Below are positions 33,259 to 41,919 of a stretch of DNA of 64,000 nt, in pieces. Below the pieces are notes generated by a model. That model did not search any database. It was not told where the DNA came from and saw nothing but the letters and a program-made list of their open reading frames with translations. The stretch's first letter is position 1. Each line of letters opens with the position of its first letter. The stretch covers positions 620,001-684,000 of the forward strand of contig NZ_JBEPJZ010000001.1 of the NCBI RefSeq assembly GCF_040496035.1, given 5' to 3'. The position numbers and the translations under genes are program-made. This stretch comes from Agromyces sp. SYSU T00194. Lineage in GTDB: Bacteria > Actinomycetota > Actinomycetes > Actinomycetales > Microbacteriaceae.

Positions 33259-34680
33259 TCAGCGGGTGCGGCGGCGCGCGAGCGGCGCGCGGCGGCGCGG
33301 GATGAGCAGCGACGCCGCGGCGCCCGCGCCGGCGAGCACGGCGATCAACCCGAACGCGGTGCCGAAGGAGGCGGCGTCGGGCGGGAAGCCGCGCACGGCG
33401 AGGAGCGCGGCGACGCCGGCCGCGCCGAGCGCACCGCCGACCTGGCGGGCCACGACGTTGACGCCGGTGGTGACGCCGACCTCGTCGTCGTGCACGGCGT
33501 CGATGAGCACGTTGATCATGCCCGCGGAGCTCACCGCGATGCCGGAACCGACGAGCACGGTGCCGACGAGCAGCGCCGCGAAGTCCCGCGTCGCCGCGAA
33601 GATGACGAGGCCCCCGGCGGCGGCCACGAGCGCCCCGAGCGGCACCGGGGTGCCCGTGCCGACGCGCCGCCGCAGCACGCCCGCGAGCGGGCCGACGACG
33701 AGCATCGCGAGCGACGCGGGCAGCAGCAGGAGCGCCGCGGCCGTCACGGACTCCTCGAGCCCGTGGCCGGTCTCTGCGGGCGCCTCCGCGTAGGCGGGCA
33801 GCAGCACGAAGCAGCCGAGCAGCGTCGCGCCGAGGAGTGCCGCAGTGAGGTGCGTCGCCCACACCGCGCGTCGGCGGAGCGTGCGCGGATCGACCAGCGG
33901 GTCGGGGCTGCGGTGCTCGCGCCGGAGCCACAGGGCGACCAGGGCGGCGCCGAGCAGGAGGCATCCGCCGATCGCGAGCGCCGGCAGGGGCCACGACGGC
34001 GCCTCGGTGACCGCGATCAGCAGGGCGGTCAGCGCCCCCGAGAACAGCAGGGCGGAGCGCACGCCCAGGTGCACGCCGGAGCGGTTCGGGATGCGCGGGA
34101 GCGCTGCGAGCACGCACAGCCACGCGACGCCGAGGATCGCGAGGGGAACCCACGACAGGGCCGGCAGGCCGACGGCGTCGACGAGGAGCCCGGCGACCGC
34201 CACCCCGAAGCCGGTACCCGTCGCCCAGGTCGCGGTGACCAGCCCGATCGCGGCGGGGCGGTGGCGCCCGGGCACCACGTGCGGCACGATCGCGAACGCC
34301 AGCGGGAAGATGCCGCCGCCGAGGCCCTGGACGGCCCGCCCGGCGATCAGCCAGCCGATCGTCGGGGCGAGGGCGGCCATCGCGAGCCCGACGCCGACGA
34401 CCGGGATGAGCACGAGCAGCACGCGGCGCGGCCCGTAGAGGTCGCCGATGCGGCCGATCACCGGGGTGCTCGCGACCGCGACGACGAGCACCGCGGTCAG
34501 CACCCAGCTCGCCTCCGCGACGGTGGTGTCGAACCCGTCCGCGGTGAGCGCGAGGGTCGGCGCGCTCATCGCCTGCGGCAGCACCGCGCCGAGCGTCGCG
34601 AGCACGAGCCCCGCCATCACGAGGGTGCCGCGCGCGCCGAGCCGCGCCGGGGCGGCGTGCGGGGGCGCGGGCGTGCTCAC
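33259..34680 (-). CDS. MFS transporter (DHA2/EmrB-QacA type), 473 aa
   Basis: About 13-14 transmembrane helices. Motif A is VIGRIGDLYGPRRVLL and motif C-like WATGTGFGVAVAGLLVDAVG follows; AGRAVQGLGGGIFPLA is typical of drug/proton antiporters. GTG 34680 is preceded by TAGCGT and six bases, a leaderless start. Substrate unknown; probably exports a small toxic molecule. Divergent from the small-peptide transcription unit. Confidence 0.88.
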   Translation of the reverse strand: MSTPAPPHAAPARLGARGTLVMAGLVLATLGAVLPQAMSAPTLALTADGFDTTVAEASWVLTAVLVVAVASTPVIGRIGDLYGPRRVLLVLIPVVGVGLAMAALAPTIGWLIAGRAVQGLGGGIFPLAFAIVPHVVPGRHRPAAIGLVTATWATGTGFGVAVAGLLVDAVGLPALSWVPLAILGVAWLCVLAALPRIPNRSGVHLGVRSALLFSGALTALLIAVTEAPSWPLPALAIGGCLLLGAALVALWLRREHRSPDPLVDPRTLRRRAVWATHLTAALLGATLLGCFVLLPAYAEAPAETGHGLEESVTAAALLLLPASLAMLVVGPLAGVLRRRVGTGTPVPLGALVAAAGGLVIFAATRDFAALLVGTVLVGSGIAVSSAGMINVLIDAVHDDEVGVTTGVNVVARQVGGALGAAGVAALLAVRGFPPDAASFGTAFGLIAVLAGAGAAASLLIPRRRAPLARRRTR

Positions 34681-34754
34681 GGTTCAACGCTACGACCGAG
34701 GGGTCTCCGGGCCGAACTCCGGCGATCCCCCAGCCCGCTCTCAGGATCTCGCGC

Positions 34755-34804
34755 TAAGGTCAGACCACAGGCAGTCGGGAACTCTCCCCCAGTTCCACTG
34801 CCTG
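34755..34804 (+). promoter_or_regulatory. -10 element and 5' UTR hairpin of small-peptide unit
   Basis: TAAGGT (34755-34760) is a good -10. The predicted transcript starts near 34767, exactly where CAGGCAGT (34768-34775) begins a hairpin with ACTGCCTG (34797-34804), extended by GGAACT/AGTTCC and a CTCCCCC loop, with a two-base bulge. The hairpin stops six bases before the GAAGGAAG ribosome-binding site. Confidence 0.6.
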
Positions 34805-34823
34805 ATCAGAGAAGGAAGAGACC

Positions 34824-34910
34824 ATGGCCATCCGCACCCGCATCGCGTCGCACGTCGACGCGTTGGGTGCGCAGCTGCGGCACTTCCGAGATCGGGTCGA
34901 CGCGGCATAG
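34824..34910 (+). CDS. 28-residue amphipathic peptide
   Basis: ATG 34824 has a strong GAAGGAAG site 6-7 nt upstream and reads MAIRTRIASHVDALGAQLRH then FRDRVDAA to TAG 34910. The sequence is a basic amphipathic helix with no hydrophobic membrane span, so it is not a classical type I toxin. It could be a leader peptide, a small regulatory protein or an upstream ORF for the structured RNA that follows. No homologue is recognised. Confidence 0.5.
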   Translation: MAIRTRIASHVDALGAQLRHFRDRVDAA

Positions 34911-35369
34911 CGCCCCGCCTGCAATCCCCTTGCCAGGCGGCGCGGCGCTCGGATGCCGCGCCGACGCCGGTCGCGCGCCGGTGTGCCGTCGAGGCGACCG
35001 GTCTCAACTCCCCCCAACGAGACCCGTCGCGCCCGGCCACCGGTGCGCCTCCCCTCTGAATCCCCCTGCACCACCTGCATACGCCGTGCCCCGCCTCGCG
35101 GACCCCTGACGCGAGGCGGGAAACCCCGCCCCGACCCTTCGAGCGCCGTGCCCCTGCATCGCCGCGTCCCACCCCGCGACCCCCCGCGCGGGGTGGGGCT
35201 CGGCCCTGCACGGTCGCGGCCGGCGCGCGCGCCGTTCCCCTGCGCACGCACCGGCTCCGACGGATGCAGGGAAGCGGCCGGCGCGCCCGAACCCGCCGCC
35301 GCGCGGGAAGGCGCACCACCGCACCGCACGCCGCACCACCACCACCACCACCGACAGGAACGAGCACGC
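34911..35369 (+). other. C-rich, highly structured leader/ncRNA candidate
   Basis: The 459 bases between the two peptide ORFs are strongly pyrimidine-rich on this strand and carry successive hairpins: CCCGCCTCGCG/CGCGAGGCGGG (35090-35120, loop of 9), CCCACCCCGCG/CGCGGGGTGGG (35168-35197) and a CGGCCGGCGCGC repeat flanking CCCTGC/GCAGGG (about 35220-35300). GCCGT-CCC units recur three times: GCCGTGCCCCGCC, GCCGTGCCCCTGC and GCCGTTCCCCTGC. No convincing reading frame is seen. It may be an attenuator-type leader or a stable RNA. Confidence 0.4.
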
Positions 35370-35510
35370 ATGAGCACCGACCACCTCGACCAGATGCCCG
35401 CCGACCTGGCCGTCGGCGACGACGGCGCGATCGTGCGCCGTCCGCGCACCGACGTCGACGCCGCCGAGGCGCTCGCACCCGAGCCCCACGGCGAGCTGGT
35501 CGGCGCCTAG
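35370..35510 (+). CDS. 46-residue acidic small protein
   Basis: ATG 35370 (MSTDHLDQMPADLAVGDDGA) follows CAGGAACGAGCACGC, a usable ribosome-binding site, and ends at TAG 35510 with PEPHGELVGA. Composition is acidic with no hydrophobic segment. The same frame stays open upstream through a six-codon CAC run, but that stretch has no start signal. No family is recognised; a RiPP-precursor-like layout is conceivable, yet no maturation enzyme is adjacent. Confidence 0.45.
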   Translation: MSTDHLDQMPADLAVGDDGAIVRRPRTDVDAAEALAPEPHGELVGA

Positions 35511-35527
35511 GCACGACCGGGGTGAGC

Positions 35528-35561
35528 GGGCGAGCGGATGCCCCGGGGCATCCGCTCGCCC
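35528..35561. terminator. 34-bp perfect palindrome GGGCGAGCGGATGCCCC
   Basis: GGGCGAGCGGATGCCCC is followed immediately by its exact reverse complement, giving a 17-bp loopless inverted repeat between the small protein and the convergent ABC permease. It is the cleanest example of the GGATGCC hairpin family in the window. Confidence 0.7.
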
Positions 35562-35573
35562 CACACGACCACG

Positions 35574-37241
35574 TCAGTCGGTGATCAGGTCGCGGCGGCG
35601 GAACCCCAGGACCCCGACTCCCGCGATCACGACGGCGACCGCGGTGAGCACGAGCATCGCCGCGCCCGACAGTTCCTCGCCCGGGTACTCGCCGATGTGC
35701 TCGAACGGCGAGATCCACAGCGCGAACTCGGGCAGGTCGAACAGCGGGCCGAAGAACCCGACGAGGAAGCCGTAGCCGAACAGCGCCCACACGGCACCGA
35801 GCGCTCGCGGCACCAGGCCGTAGAGCAGCGCCGCGACCGCCAGCACGACCCACACGGCCGGCGAGTGGGCGACGTGGCCGAGCACGACGTCCCAGAAGAT
35901 CGTCCAGTCGCCGGTCGACGTCGACGCGCCGATGGCCTGCCCGACGCCCGAGGCGAACTGCAGCCACGCCACGGCGAGCGCCGCGACGACGAGCCACGAG
36001 GTCATCCACGACCCGCGCCCGACCGCCGCGGTGAGCACGCCCTCGCCGCGCCCGTCGAGCTCCTCGCCGCGCAGCGACTGCACCGACAGGATCGCGAAGA
36101 TCGTCGCGAAGAACGCCATCATGAGGCCCATCAGGCCGAGGTAGCCCGACAGGATGTCGTCCTCCGCGCCCATGATCGCCAGCAGCTCCGGCGGTGCGTC
36201 GACGAAGCCCTCGACGAGCGGCTGCGAGAAGCTGCCGTACGCGATCGCGGAGGCGAACAGCGCGAGCGTCCAGCCGATGATGCTCGCCCGCTGCAGCCGG
36301 AACGCCAGGGCGAACGGGCTCGCGAGCCACGCCGCCGCGACCGGGCTGCCGCGCCGCGCGGCCACCAGCCCCGACCCGAGGTCGCGGCGCCCGGCGAGCC
36401 GGAAGCCGAGCCACGCGAACACGACCGCGAACGCCAGCGACAGCGCGAGCGGCCACCAGCGGTCGTACACGTACGGTGCGGTCTGCTGCGACCAGCCGAT
36501 CGGCGACAGCCACGACAGCCAGCCGAGGTCGCCGCCCTGCGCGTGCGACATGTCGCCGAGCCCGCGCACGAGGAACGCGCCGCCGAGCACCGCGCCGGCG
36601 ATGCCCGATCCGGCGCGCGAGAAGGCCGTGAGCTGCGCGGTGGTCGCCGCGAGGCCGGCGAAGGCGATGCCGGCGGCACCGACGGAGGCCCCGAACGTGA
36701 ACGCGCCCGCGACGTCGGTGCCCTGCGCCGTGAGCACCGCACCGTAGAGCACCGCGACGACCACGCTCATCAGCACGGCGACCAGCAGCGCGGCGGCCAG
36801 CTGGGCGACCCGTCCGACCGCGCTCGCGCGCACGAGCTCGGCGCGCCCCTCCTGCTCCTCGCGGCGGGTGTGCCGCATGACGGTGAAGATGCCCATGAGC
36901 CCGGCGCCGGTGATGAGGTAGAGCCCGTACTGGCTCACGAGGAACCGGTCGAGTGTGAGCTCGTCGTACCCGAACCCGGGCCCGCCGAGCAGCGCGCCGA
37001 CCGGGCTCGCGGTGAACCCGATGATCGTCTGCAGGTCCTCGGGGTTCGGGAACACGACCCGCAGCACGCCCGAGAAGTAGACGAGCATGACCGTCATGCC
37101 GAGCGTCCAGCCGAGGAAGCGGATGCGGTCGCGCCGCAGCATGAACCGCACCAGCGCGCCGGTGCCCGCGAGCGGGCGGGGCGGGCCGAGCGGAGCGGAT
37201 GCCTCCGGCGCGCGCCGCGCGGCAGCGGTGACGGTGCTCAT
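35574..37241 (-). CDS. ABC-2-type multidrug/polyketide exporter permease, 555 aa
   Basis: About 12 transmembrane helices in two halves (residues ~30-280 and ~300-555), typical of the long fused ABC exporter permeases exemplified by tetronasin-resistance TnrB3. Features include [19 protein letters not shown] and the repeated half [23 protein letters not shown] 37241 overlaps the ATPase stop (ATGA). It forms the membrane part of the exporter whose ATPase and TetR repressor are upstream. Confidence 0.88.
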   Translation of the reverse strand: MSTVTAAARRAPEASAPLGPPRPLAGTGALVRFMLRRDRIRFLGWTLGMTVMLVYFSGVLRVVFPNPEDLQTIIGFTASPVGALLGGPGFGYDELTLDRFLVSQYGLYLITGAGLMGIFTVMRHTRREEQEGRAELVRASAVGRVAQLAAALLVAVLMSVVVAVLYGAVLTAQGTDVAGAFTFGASVGAAGIAFAGLAATTAQLTAFSRAGSGIAGAVLGGAFLVRGLGDMSHAQGGDLGWLSWLSPIGWSQQTAPYVYDRWWPLALSLAFAVVFAWLGFRLAGRRDLGSGLVAARRGSPVAAAWLASPFALAFRLQRASIIGWTLALFASAIAYGSFSQPLVEGFVDAPPELLAIMGAEDDILSGYLGLMGLMMAFFATIFAILSVQSLRGEELDGRGEGVLTAAVGRGSWMTSWLVVAALAVAWLQFASGVGQAIGASTSTGDWTIFWDVVLGHVAHSPAVWVVLAVAALLYGLVPRALGAVWALFGYGFLVGFFGPLFDLPEFALWISPFEHIGEYPGEELSGAAMLVLTAVAVVIAGVGVLGFRRRDLITD

Positions 37242-38275
37242 CGCGAGGTCTCCGCGTCGGTGGCGGCGGGCGCCTGCTCGGGGGCATCCGTCGCCTCGAG
37301 CGCACCCGTCGCTTCGGCGGCATCCGCCCCCGCCGCACCCTCCGGCACGTCGCCGTAGTGCCGGAGCAGCAGCTGCTCGAGCGTCGGCGGCGTCGCGGTG
37401 AGGCCCGTGACCTCGAGGGCACCGAGGCGTCGCATGAGCGCGGGCATCGCCTCGCCGTCGACGTCGAAGCGGACGAACCCGTCGTCGACGCGGAAGTGGT
37501 GCACGCCCGGCAGCGCCGCGAGGCCCGCGGTGTCGCCGGTCGTCGCGAGCGACACCGACGTGCGGGTGAGGTGGCGCAGCTCCGCGAGCGATCCGGTCTC
37601 GACGTTGCGCCCCTGGCGGATGATCGAGATGCGGTCGGCGAGCACCTCGACCTGCGCGAGGATGTGGCTCGACAGCAGCACGGTGCGCCCCACGGCCGTG
37701 GCCTCGCGGATGCACGCCTGGAACTCGGCCTCCATGAGCGGATCGAGCCCGGCGGTCGGCTCGTCGAGCAGCAGCAACTCGACGTCCGACGCCAGTGCCG
37801 CGACGAGCGCGACCTTCTGCCGGTTGCCCTTCGAGTACGTGCGCCCCTTCTTGCCGGGGTCGAGGTCGAAACGCTCGCAGAGCTCGTCGCGCCGGCTGCG
37901 GTGGATGCCGCCGCGCAGGCGCCCGAGCACGTCGATCGCCTCGCCGCCGGTGAGGTTCGGCCAGAGCTCGACGTCGCCGGGTACGTACGCGAGCCGGCGG
38001 TGCAGCGCGACCGCGTCGCGCCAGGGGTCGCCGCCGAGCAGGCGCGCGGTGCCGCCGTCGGCGCGCAGCAGCCCGAGCAGGATGCGGATGGTCGTGGACT
38101 TGCCCGCGCCGTTGGGCCCGAGGAGGCCGAGCACCTCGCCGCGCCGGACCTCGAGGTCGAGCCCGTCGAGGGCGGTGGTCGCGCCGAAGCGCTTGGTGAG
38201 GCCGGAGATCTCGATCGCCGGGGCGCCGGCGGCGTGCCCGGGGGTGGTGGAAATGGTGCCGGAGGTCGTGGTCAT
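37238..38275 (-). CDS. ABC transporter ATP-binding protein (antibiotic exporter), 345 aa
   Basis: Walker A is [16 protein letters not shown], the signature is the [15 protein letters not shown] variant found in polyketide-antibiotic exporters, Walker B is [14 protein letters not shown] and the switch His is in LLSSHILAQ. The C-terminal ~90 residues contain a DUF4162-like domain followed by an Ala/Glu-rich tail. ATG 38275 lies 45 bp after the TetR stop, so tetR-ATPase-permease form an operon. Confidence 0.92.
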   Translation of the reverse strand: MTTTSGTISTTPGHAAGAPAIEISGLTKRFGATTALDGLDLEVRRGEVLGLLGPNGAGKSTTIRILLGLLRADGGTARLLGGDPWRDAVALHRRLAYVPGDVELWPNLTGGEAIDVLGRLRGGIHRSRRDELCERFDLDPGKKGRTYSKGNRQKVALVAALASDVELLLLDEPTAGLDPLMEAEFQACIREATAVGRTVLLSSHILAQVEVLADRISIIRQGRNVETGSLAELRHLTRTSVSLATTGDTAGLAALPGVHHFRVDDGFVRFDVDGEAMPALMRRLGALEVTGLTATPPTLEQLLLRHYGDVPEGAAGADAAEATGALEATDAPEQAPAATDAETSR

Positions 38276-38320
38276 GGAATCGCCTTCGATCGCAGTCGAG
38301 AGGGGGTGGGGGTGCGGGTG

Positions 38321-39001
38321 TCAGACGGCGTCGCCGCCGTCGGCGGGCGGGTCGGGCACGTACTCGAGGTACGCGTCGAGCATCGACCGGTCGGTGAGGA
38401 ACCCCTCCGACATGAGCTCGAGCGCGGGCAGCGTGATGCGCTCGATCGCGCGGAGCATCGTGTCGCTCGGGTCGGCGGAGCGATGGGCGGATGCCCCGGG
38501 CCGCAGCTGCTCGAGCATGAGCGCGCCGAACACGGCGCCCATGAGGTACCGCGCCCGTGCCTCCTCGTCGCGGCTCGGCACGATCGTGCCCGCGGCGACG
38601 CCCTCGGCGATGTACTCGAGCGCGTCGGCGATCATGTGCTCGACGAACTCGGCGGCGTGCGGTCCCCCGTCCTGGATGCTGCGCAGCACGTACCCCACGA
38701 GCGGCCGGTACTCCTCGACGCGTGCGAGCTGCGCGAGGAACGCGCCCGGCGCCCCCGGCTCGGCGAGCACCTCCTGCTTGGCCTCGCGCACGGTGCGGAA
38801 CACGTACCCGTCGCACGCCGCCCGCAGGGCCTCCTTCGACCCGAAGACCTTCATGACGGATGCCGCGCTGACGCCCGCGTCGTCCGCGATGGCGCGCACC
38901 CCGACGCTGAAGCCCTCGCGCGCGAACCGCTCGATCGCGGCGGCCCGGATGCGGGCCCGCGTCGATGTCCCCTCGTGCTCCGGCGCGGTCGGTGAACGCA
39001 T
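38321..39001 (-). CDS. TetR-family repressor of ABC exporter, 226 aa
   Basis: N-terminal HTH: RARIRAAAIERFAREGFSVG, VRAIADDAGVSAASVMKVFG, SKEALRAACDGYV. The C-terminal ~150 residues are the ligand-binding helices. ATG 39001 (MRSPTAPEHEG) is preceded by TACCAT and seven bases, fitting a leaderless start; GTG 39007 is an alternative. A palindrome overlaps the -10 element at 39011-39028, so autoregulation is likely. It heads the exporter operon. Confidence 0.9.
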   Translation of the reverse strand: MRSPTAPEHEGTSTRARIRAAAIERFAREGFSVGVRAIADDAGVSAASVMKVFGSKEALRAACDGYVFRTVREAKQEVLAEPGAPGAFLAQLARVEEYRPLVGYVLRSIQDGGPHAAEFVEHMIADALEYIAEGVAAGTIVPSRDEEARARYLMGAVFGALMLEQLRPGASAHRSADPSDTMLRAIERITLPALELMSEGFLTDRSMLDAYLEYVPDPPADGGDAV

Positions 39002-39010
39002 GTGCACGAT

Positions 39011-39028
39011 GGTAAACGCGTGTTCACC
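39011..39028 (-). promoter_or_regulatory. TetR operator GGTAAACGCGTGTTCACC
   Basis: An 18-bp palindrome with two mismatched pairs, centred on CGCG, overlaps the TACCAT -10 hexamer of the adjacent tetR gene. Binding there would block transcription of the tetR-ABC operon. Confidence 0.65.
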
Positions 39029-39076
39029 ACCCCGGCAAGGGGCGAACGTCCCGCCGTCGCCGCGGTGGCCGCACGA

Positions 39077-40042
39077 CTACCAGGCGTAGGCCTCCGGCGC
39101 CGGTCCCGGCCCCGGCCAGATCTCGTCGAGCCGGTCGAGCACCGCGGTCTCGAGGTCGACATCGGCGGCCCCCGCGAGCGCCTCGAGCTGCGCTCGGTTG
39201 CGCGGCCCCACGATGGTCGATGTCACCCCCGGCTGCGCGAGCAGCCACGCCAGCGCGAGCACAGCCACCGACAACCCGAGCTCCCCGGCGAGCGCCCGCG
39301 TCGCGTCGAGCTGCGACCGGTGCACCTCGGCCCGCCGTGCGAACTCCGCACTGCGCCGGCGGCCGCCGTCCGAGGCATCCGCGTCGGCCAACAGTCCCCC
39401 GGCGAGCGGGCTCCACGGCACCACGCCGATGCCGAGCTCGCGCGCGGCCGGCAGCACCTCGAGCTCGACCGTGCGCTGGGCGAGGTTGTACACCGACTGC
39501 TCCGAGACGATGCCGAGCGCCCCGCGGGCAGCGGCCGACCCCTGCGCCACGGCGAGGTGCCAGCCGGCGAAGTTCGACGACCCGACGTAGGTGATCTTGC
39601 CCTGGGCCCGCAGCAGGTCGAACGCCTCCCACACCTCGGGCCACGGCGCGGCGCGGTCGATGTGGTGCATCTGGTAGACGTCGAGGTGGTCGGTGCGCAG
39701 GCGCCGGAGCGACGCCTCGCACGCCTCGCGGATGTGCCGCGCCGAGAGGCCGCCGCCGTTCGGCCCCGGGTGCGTGCGCTCGAAGACCTTGGTCGCGAGC
39801 ACGATGCGATCGCGGCGCGACGGATCGGCAGCGAGCCACTCGCCGATGATCTCCTCCGACGCGTGCGGCCGGTCGGGCGGCCCGTATCGGTTCGCCGTGT
39901 CGACGTAGGAGATGCCCGCGTCGAGCGCGGCGTCGAGCACCGCAAGCGCGGCCGCCGTGTCGGCGTGCGCGCCGAAGTTCATCGTGCCGAGGCAGAGCCG
40001 TGACACCTCGAGCCGGCTGCGCCCCAGCTGCGCGAACCTCAT
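39077..40042 (-). CDS. Aldo/keto reductase, 321 aa
   Basis: An AKR of the YajO/YghZ-like group. The catalytic tetrad is visible: Asp and Tyr in YVDTANRYGPPDRPHASE, Lys in IVLATKVFERTH and His in LDVYQMHHIDRAAPW; cofactor-binding SQ-type residues lie in GIVSEQSVYNLAQR and STIVGPRNRAQL. ATG 40042 overlaps the upstream aldolase stop (ATGA). It is the last gene of the LacI-controlled operon and probably reduces or oxidises a sugar-derived aldehyde with NADP(H). Confidence 0.9.
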   Translation of the reverse strand: MRFAQLGRSRLEVSRLCLGTMNFGAHADTAAALAVLDAALDAGISYVDTANRYGPPDRPHASEEIIGEWLAADPSRRDRIVLATKVFERTHPGPNGGGLSARHIREACEASLRRLRTDHLDVYQMHHIDRAAPWPEVWEAFDLLRAQGKITYVGSSNFAGWHLAVAQGSAAARGALGIVSEQSVYNLAQRTVELEVLPAARELGIGVVPWSPLAGGLLADADASDGGRRRSAEFARRAEVHRSQLDATRALAGELGLSVAVLALAWLLAQPGVTSTIVGPRNRAQLEALAGAADVDLETAVLDRLDEIWPGPGPAPEAYAW

Positions 40043-40953
40043 CGGGCCGCCACCGCCGACACGGCGGCCTCGGCCGCGTCGCGCACCCGCGCGAGCTCGG
40101 CCGCATCGACCTCCGATGGCCGCCAGCGCGACGCCGTGCGCATGCCGATGCCGGCGCGCAGCTCGACCAAGTGCTTTGCCGAGCCCGGATAGGTCGGCCC
40201 CATGCGCTCCTCCACCTCGACGAGGGCCGCCTGGAGCGCCGCCGCACGGTCGGCGTCGCCGCGCCGCGCCGCGTCGAACACCTCGCCCGCGGCATCCGGG
40301 TACACGTTCGCCACCCACCCCGACAGGCCGCCCACGCCCACTGCGACCGACTCGGCGAACGACTCGATGCCCGCGTTGTAGATGCGCATCGGGCTGCCGT
40401 CGGCGCCCGCGACCCGGGCGCGCATGCGCTCGACGTCGTGGCTCGTCTCCTTGAAGAACGCGAAGCGCCCGGTGCGCGCGAGCCACGCGACGGTGTCGTC
40501 GCCGAGCACCCGGTGGTACGGCAGCGGGCACTCGTAGATGCCGAGCGCCACGCCGGGCTGCGCCCGCGCCACCTCGGTGGCGATCGCGCGCAGCGCAGCC
40601 TCGTCGTCGCCCTCGGCGAGCACGACCGACGCGACCAGCACCACGATGTCGACGCCGACGGCCGCGAGCTCCGCCACGCGCGCCGCGGTCTCGGCCGTCG
40701 ACCCCGGCTCGGCGACGGCAGCGCACACCGGCACCCGCCCGGCCGCGCGCGCGACCACCCGCCCGGCGACCGCGAGGCGCTCGGCGCGCGACAGCTCGTA
40801 CATCTCCCCCGACAGCGCGACCGGGAACAGCCCGGCGGCGCCGCGCTCGATGAGCCAGTCGACGTACCGGTCGAGCACGTCGACGTCGACCCGGTCGTCG
40901 TCGGTGAAGGGGGTGAGCATGACCGGCCAGACGCCGGCGGGAGGGGACTGCAC
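40039..40953 (-). CDS. Dihydrodipicolinate synthase-family aldolase/dehydratase, copy 1, 304 aa
   Basis: A class I TIM-barrel of the DapA/NanA family: WPVMLTPFTDDDRVDVDVLD at the N-terminus, Tyr in GIYECPLPYHR, Schiff-base Lys in FAFFKETSHD. The usual DapA Thr-Thr is replaced by S-GEM (VALSGEMYEL), so it is not lysine-pathway DapA but a sugar-acid aldolase or dehydratase. GTG 40953 (VQSPPAGVWPV) has GGAG 9 nt upstream; TTG 40968 is possible. Adjacent paralogue upstream (27 bp apart). Confidence 0.88.
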   Translation of the reverse strand: MQSPPAGVWPVMLTPFTDDDRVDVDVLDRYVDWLIERGAAGLFPVALSGEMYELSRAERLAVAGRVVARAAGRVPVCAAVAEPGSTAETAARVAELAAVGVDIVVLVASVVLAEGDDEAALRAIATEVARAQPGVALGIYECPLPYHRVLGDDTVAWLARTGRFAFFKETSHDVERMRARVAGADGSPMRIYNAGIESFAESVAVGVGGLSGWVANVYPDAAGEVFDAARRGDADRAAALQAALVEVEERMGPTYPGSAKHLVELRAGIGMRTASRWRPSEVDAAELARVRDAAEAAVSAVAAR

Positions 40954-40980
40954 GCGAAGGTTCTCCAATCGTGGCGCCCG

Positions 40981-41919
40981 TCAGCGGGCGGGGTGCACGG
41001 CCACGCGCTCAAGGTCGAGCGCGGCCAGGTAGTCGGCGAGCTGCCGCAGCGGCTCGCGCTCGTGGTCGCCGATGCGCTCCGGCTTCCAGCGGCTGTGCGG
41101 GCGGAACGAGAGCCGCGACGACTCGGCGAGCAGCACCTTCGCCGACGAAGGGTAGCGCAGGTTGACAGCGTGCTCGGCGACGGTCAGCAGTCGCTGCACG
41201 GCGGTCACATCGGCGGCATCCTCCTCCGCGTGCCGGCACAGCCAGGCGACGAGCTCGGGGTAGACGTTCGCCGCGTACCCCGAGAGACCGGCGGCGCCGA
41301 GCCGCAGCGACGGCACGAGCGACGCGATCGCGGCGTTGTACAGCCGCAGCCGCGACCCCGCCGACGCCTCGATGCGCGCGCCCATCACCGACAGGTCGTG
41401 GCTGGTGTCCTTGTAGAAGGTGCAGCGACCGCTCGACGCAAGCCAGCCGACCGTGTCGAGGTCGAGCAGGCGCTTGGACGGCAACGGGCACTCGTAGACG
41501 CCCACGTCGACCCCCGGATTGCGGTCGAGCACGGTCGTCGCGGCGACGATCCACTGCGCGGCTGATGCCTCGGGCGGCACGACCAGCGACGAGATCAGCA
41601 CGACCGCGTCGACACCCGTCGCCGCCACCTCGGCCACCCGGTCGGCCTGGCGCTCGGCTGCACCCGACGTCACCGCCGACGCGACCACTGGCACGCGCCC
41701 CGCGGCGCGGTCGACGACCCGGCGCGCGAGCGCCAGCTGCTCCCCGTCGCTCAGGTCGTACATCTCGCTCGACAGCGCGACGGCGAACAGCCCCGACGCG
41801 CCGAGTTCGATGAGCCAGTCGACGTAGGCGTCCACGCCGTCCCAGTCGATCGACCGGTCGTCGTGGAACGGCGTCAGCATGACGGGCCAGGCGCCGCCCG
41901 GCAGCATCCGCTCGCTCAC
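40981..41919 (-). CDS. Dihydrodipicolinate synthase-family aldolase/dehydratase, copy 2, 312 aa
   Basis: A paralogue of the downstream gene with the same core: WPVMLTPFHDDRSIDWDGVD, VALSSEMYDL, Tyr in GVYECPLPSKR and Schiff-base Lys in CTFYKDTSHD. Both copies keep all catalytic residues, so neither is a decaying duplicate; they may form a heteromer or act on two stereoisomers. GTG 41919 overlaps the permease stop (GTGA), so transport and catabolism are translationally coupled. Confidence 0.88.
   Translation of the reverse strand: MSERMLPGGAWPVMLTPFHDDRSIDWDGVDAYVDWLIELGASGLFAVALSSEMYDLSDGEQLALARRVVDRAAGRVPVVASAVTSGAAERQADRVAEVAATGVDAVVLISSLVVPPEASAAQWIVAATTVLDRNPGVDVGVYECPLPSKRLLDLDTVGWLASSGRCTFYKDTSHDLSVMGARIEASAGSRLRLYNAAIASLVPSLRLGAAGLSGYAANVYPELVAWLCRHAEEDAADVTAVQRLLTVAEHAVNLRYPSSAKVLLAESSRLSFRPHSRWKPERIGDHEREPLRQLADYLAALDLERVAVHPAR

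Noticed and set aside
34953..35369. In-frame upstream extension of the 46-residue protein with six consecutive His
   Set aside because: Composition is Arg/Pro low-complexity, no start signal, and the DNA is dominated by hairpins; treated as structured RNA instead.
40039..41919. Lysine-biosynthesis dapA
   Set aside because: The Thr pair typical of DapA is replaced and the genes sit in a sugar-transport operon.
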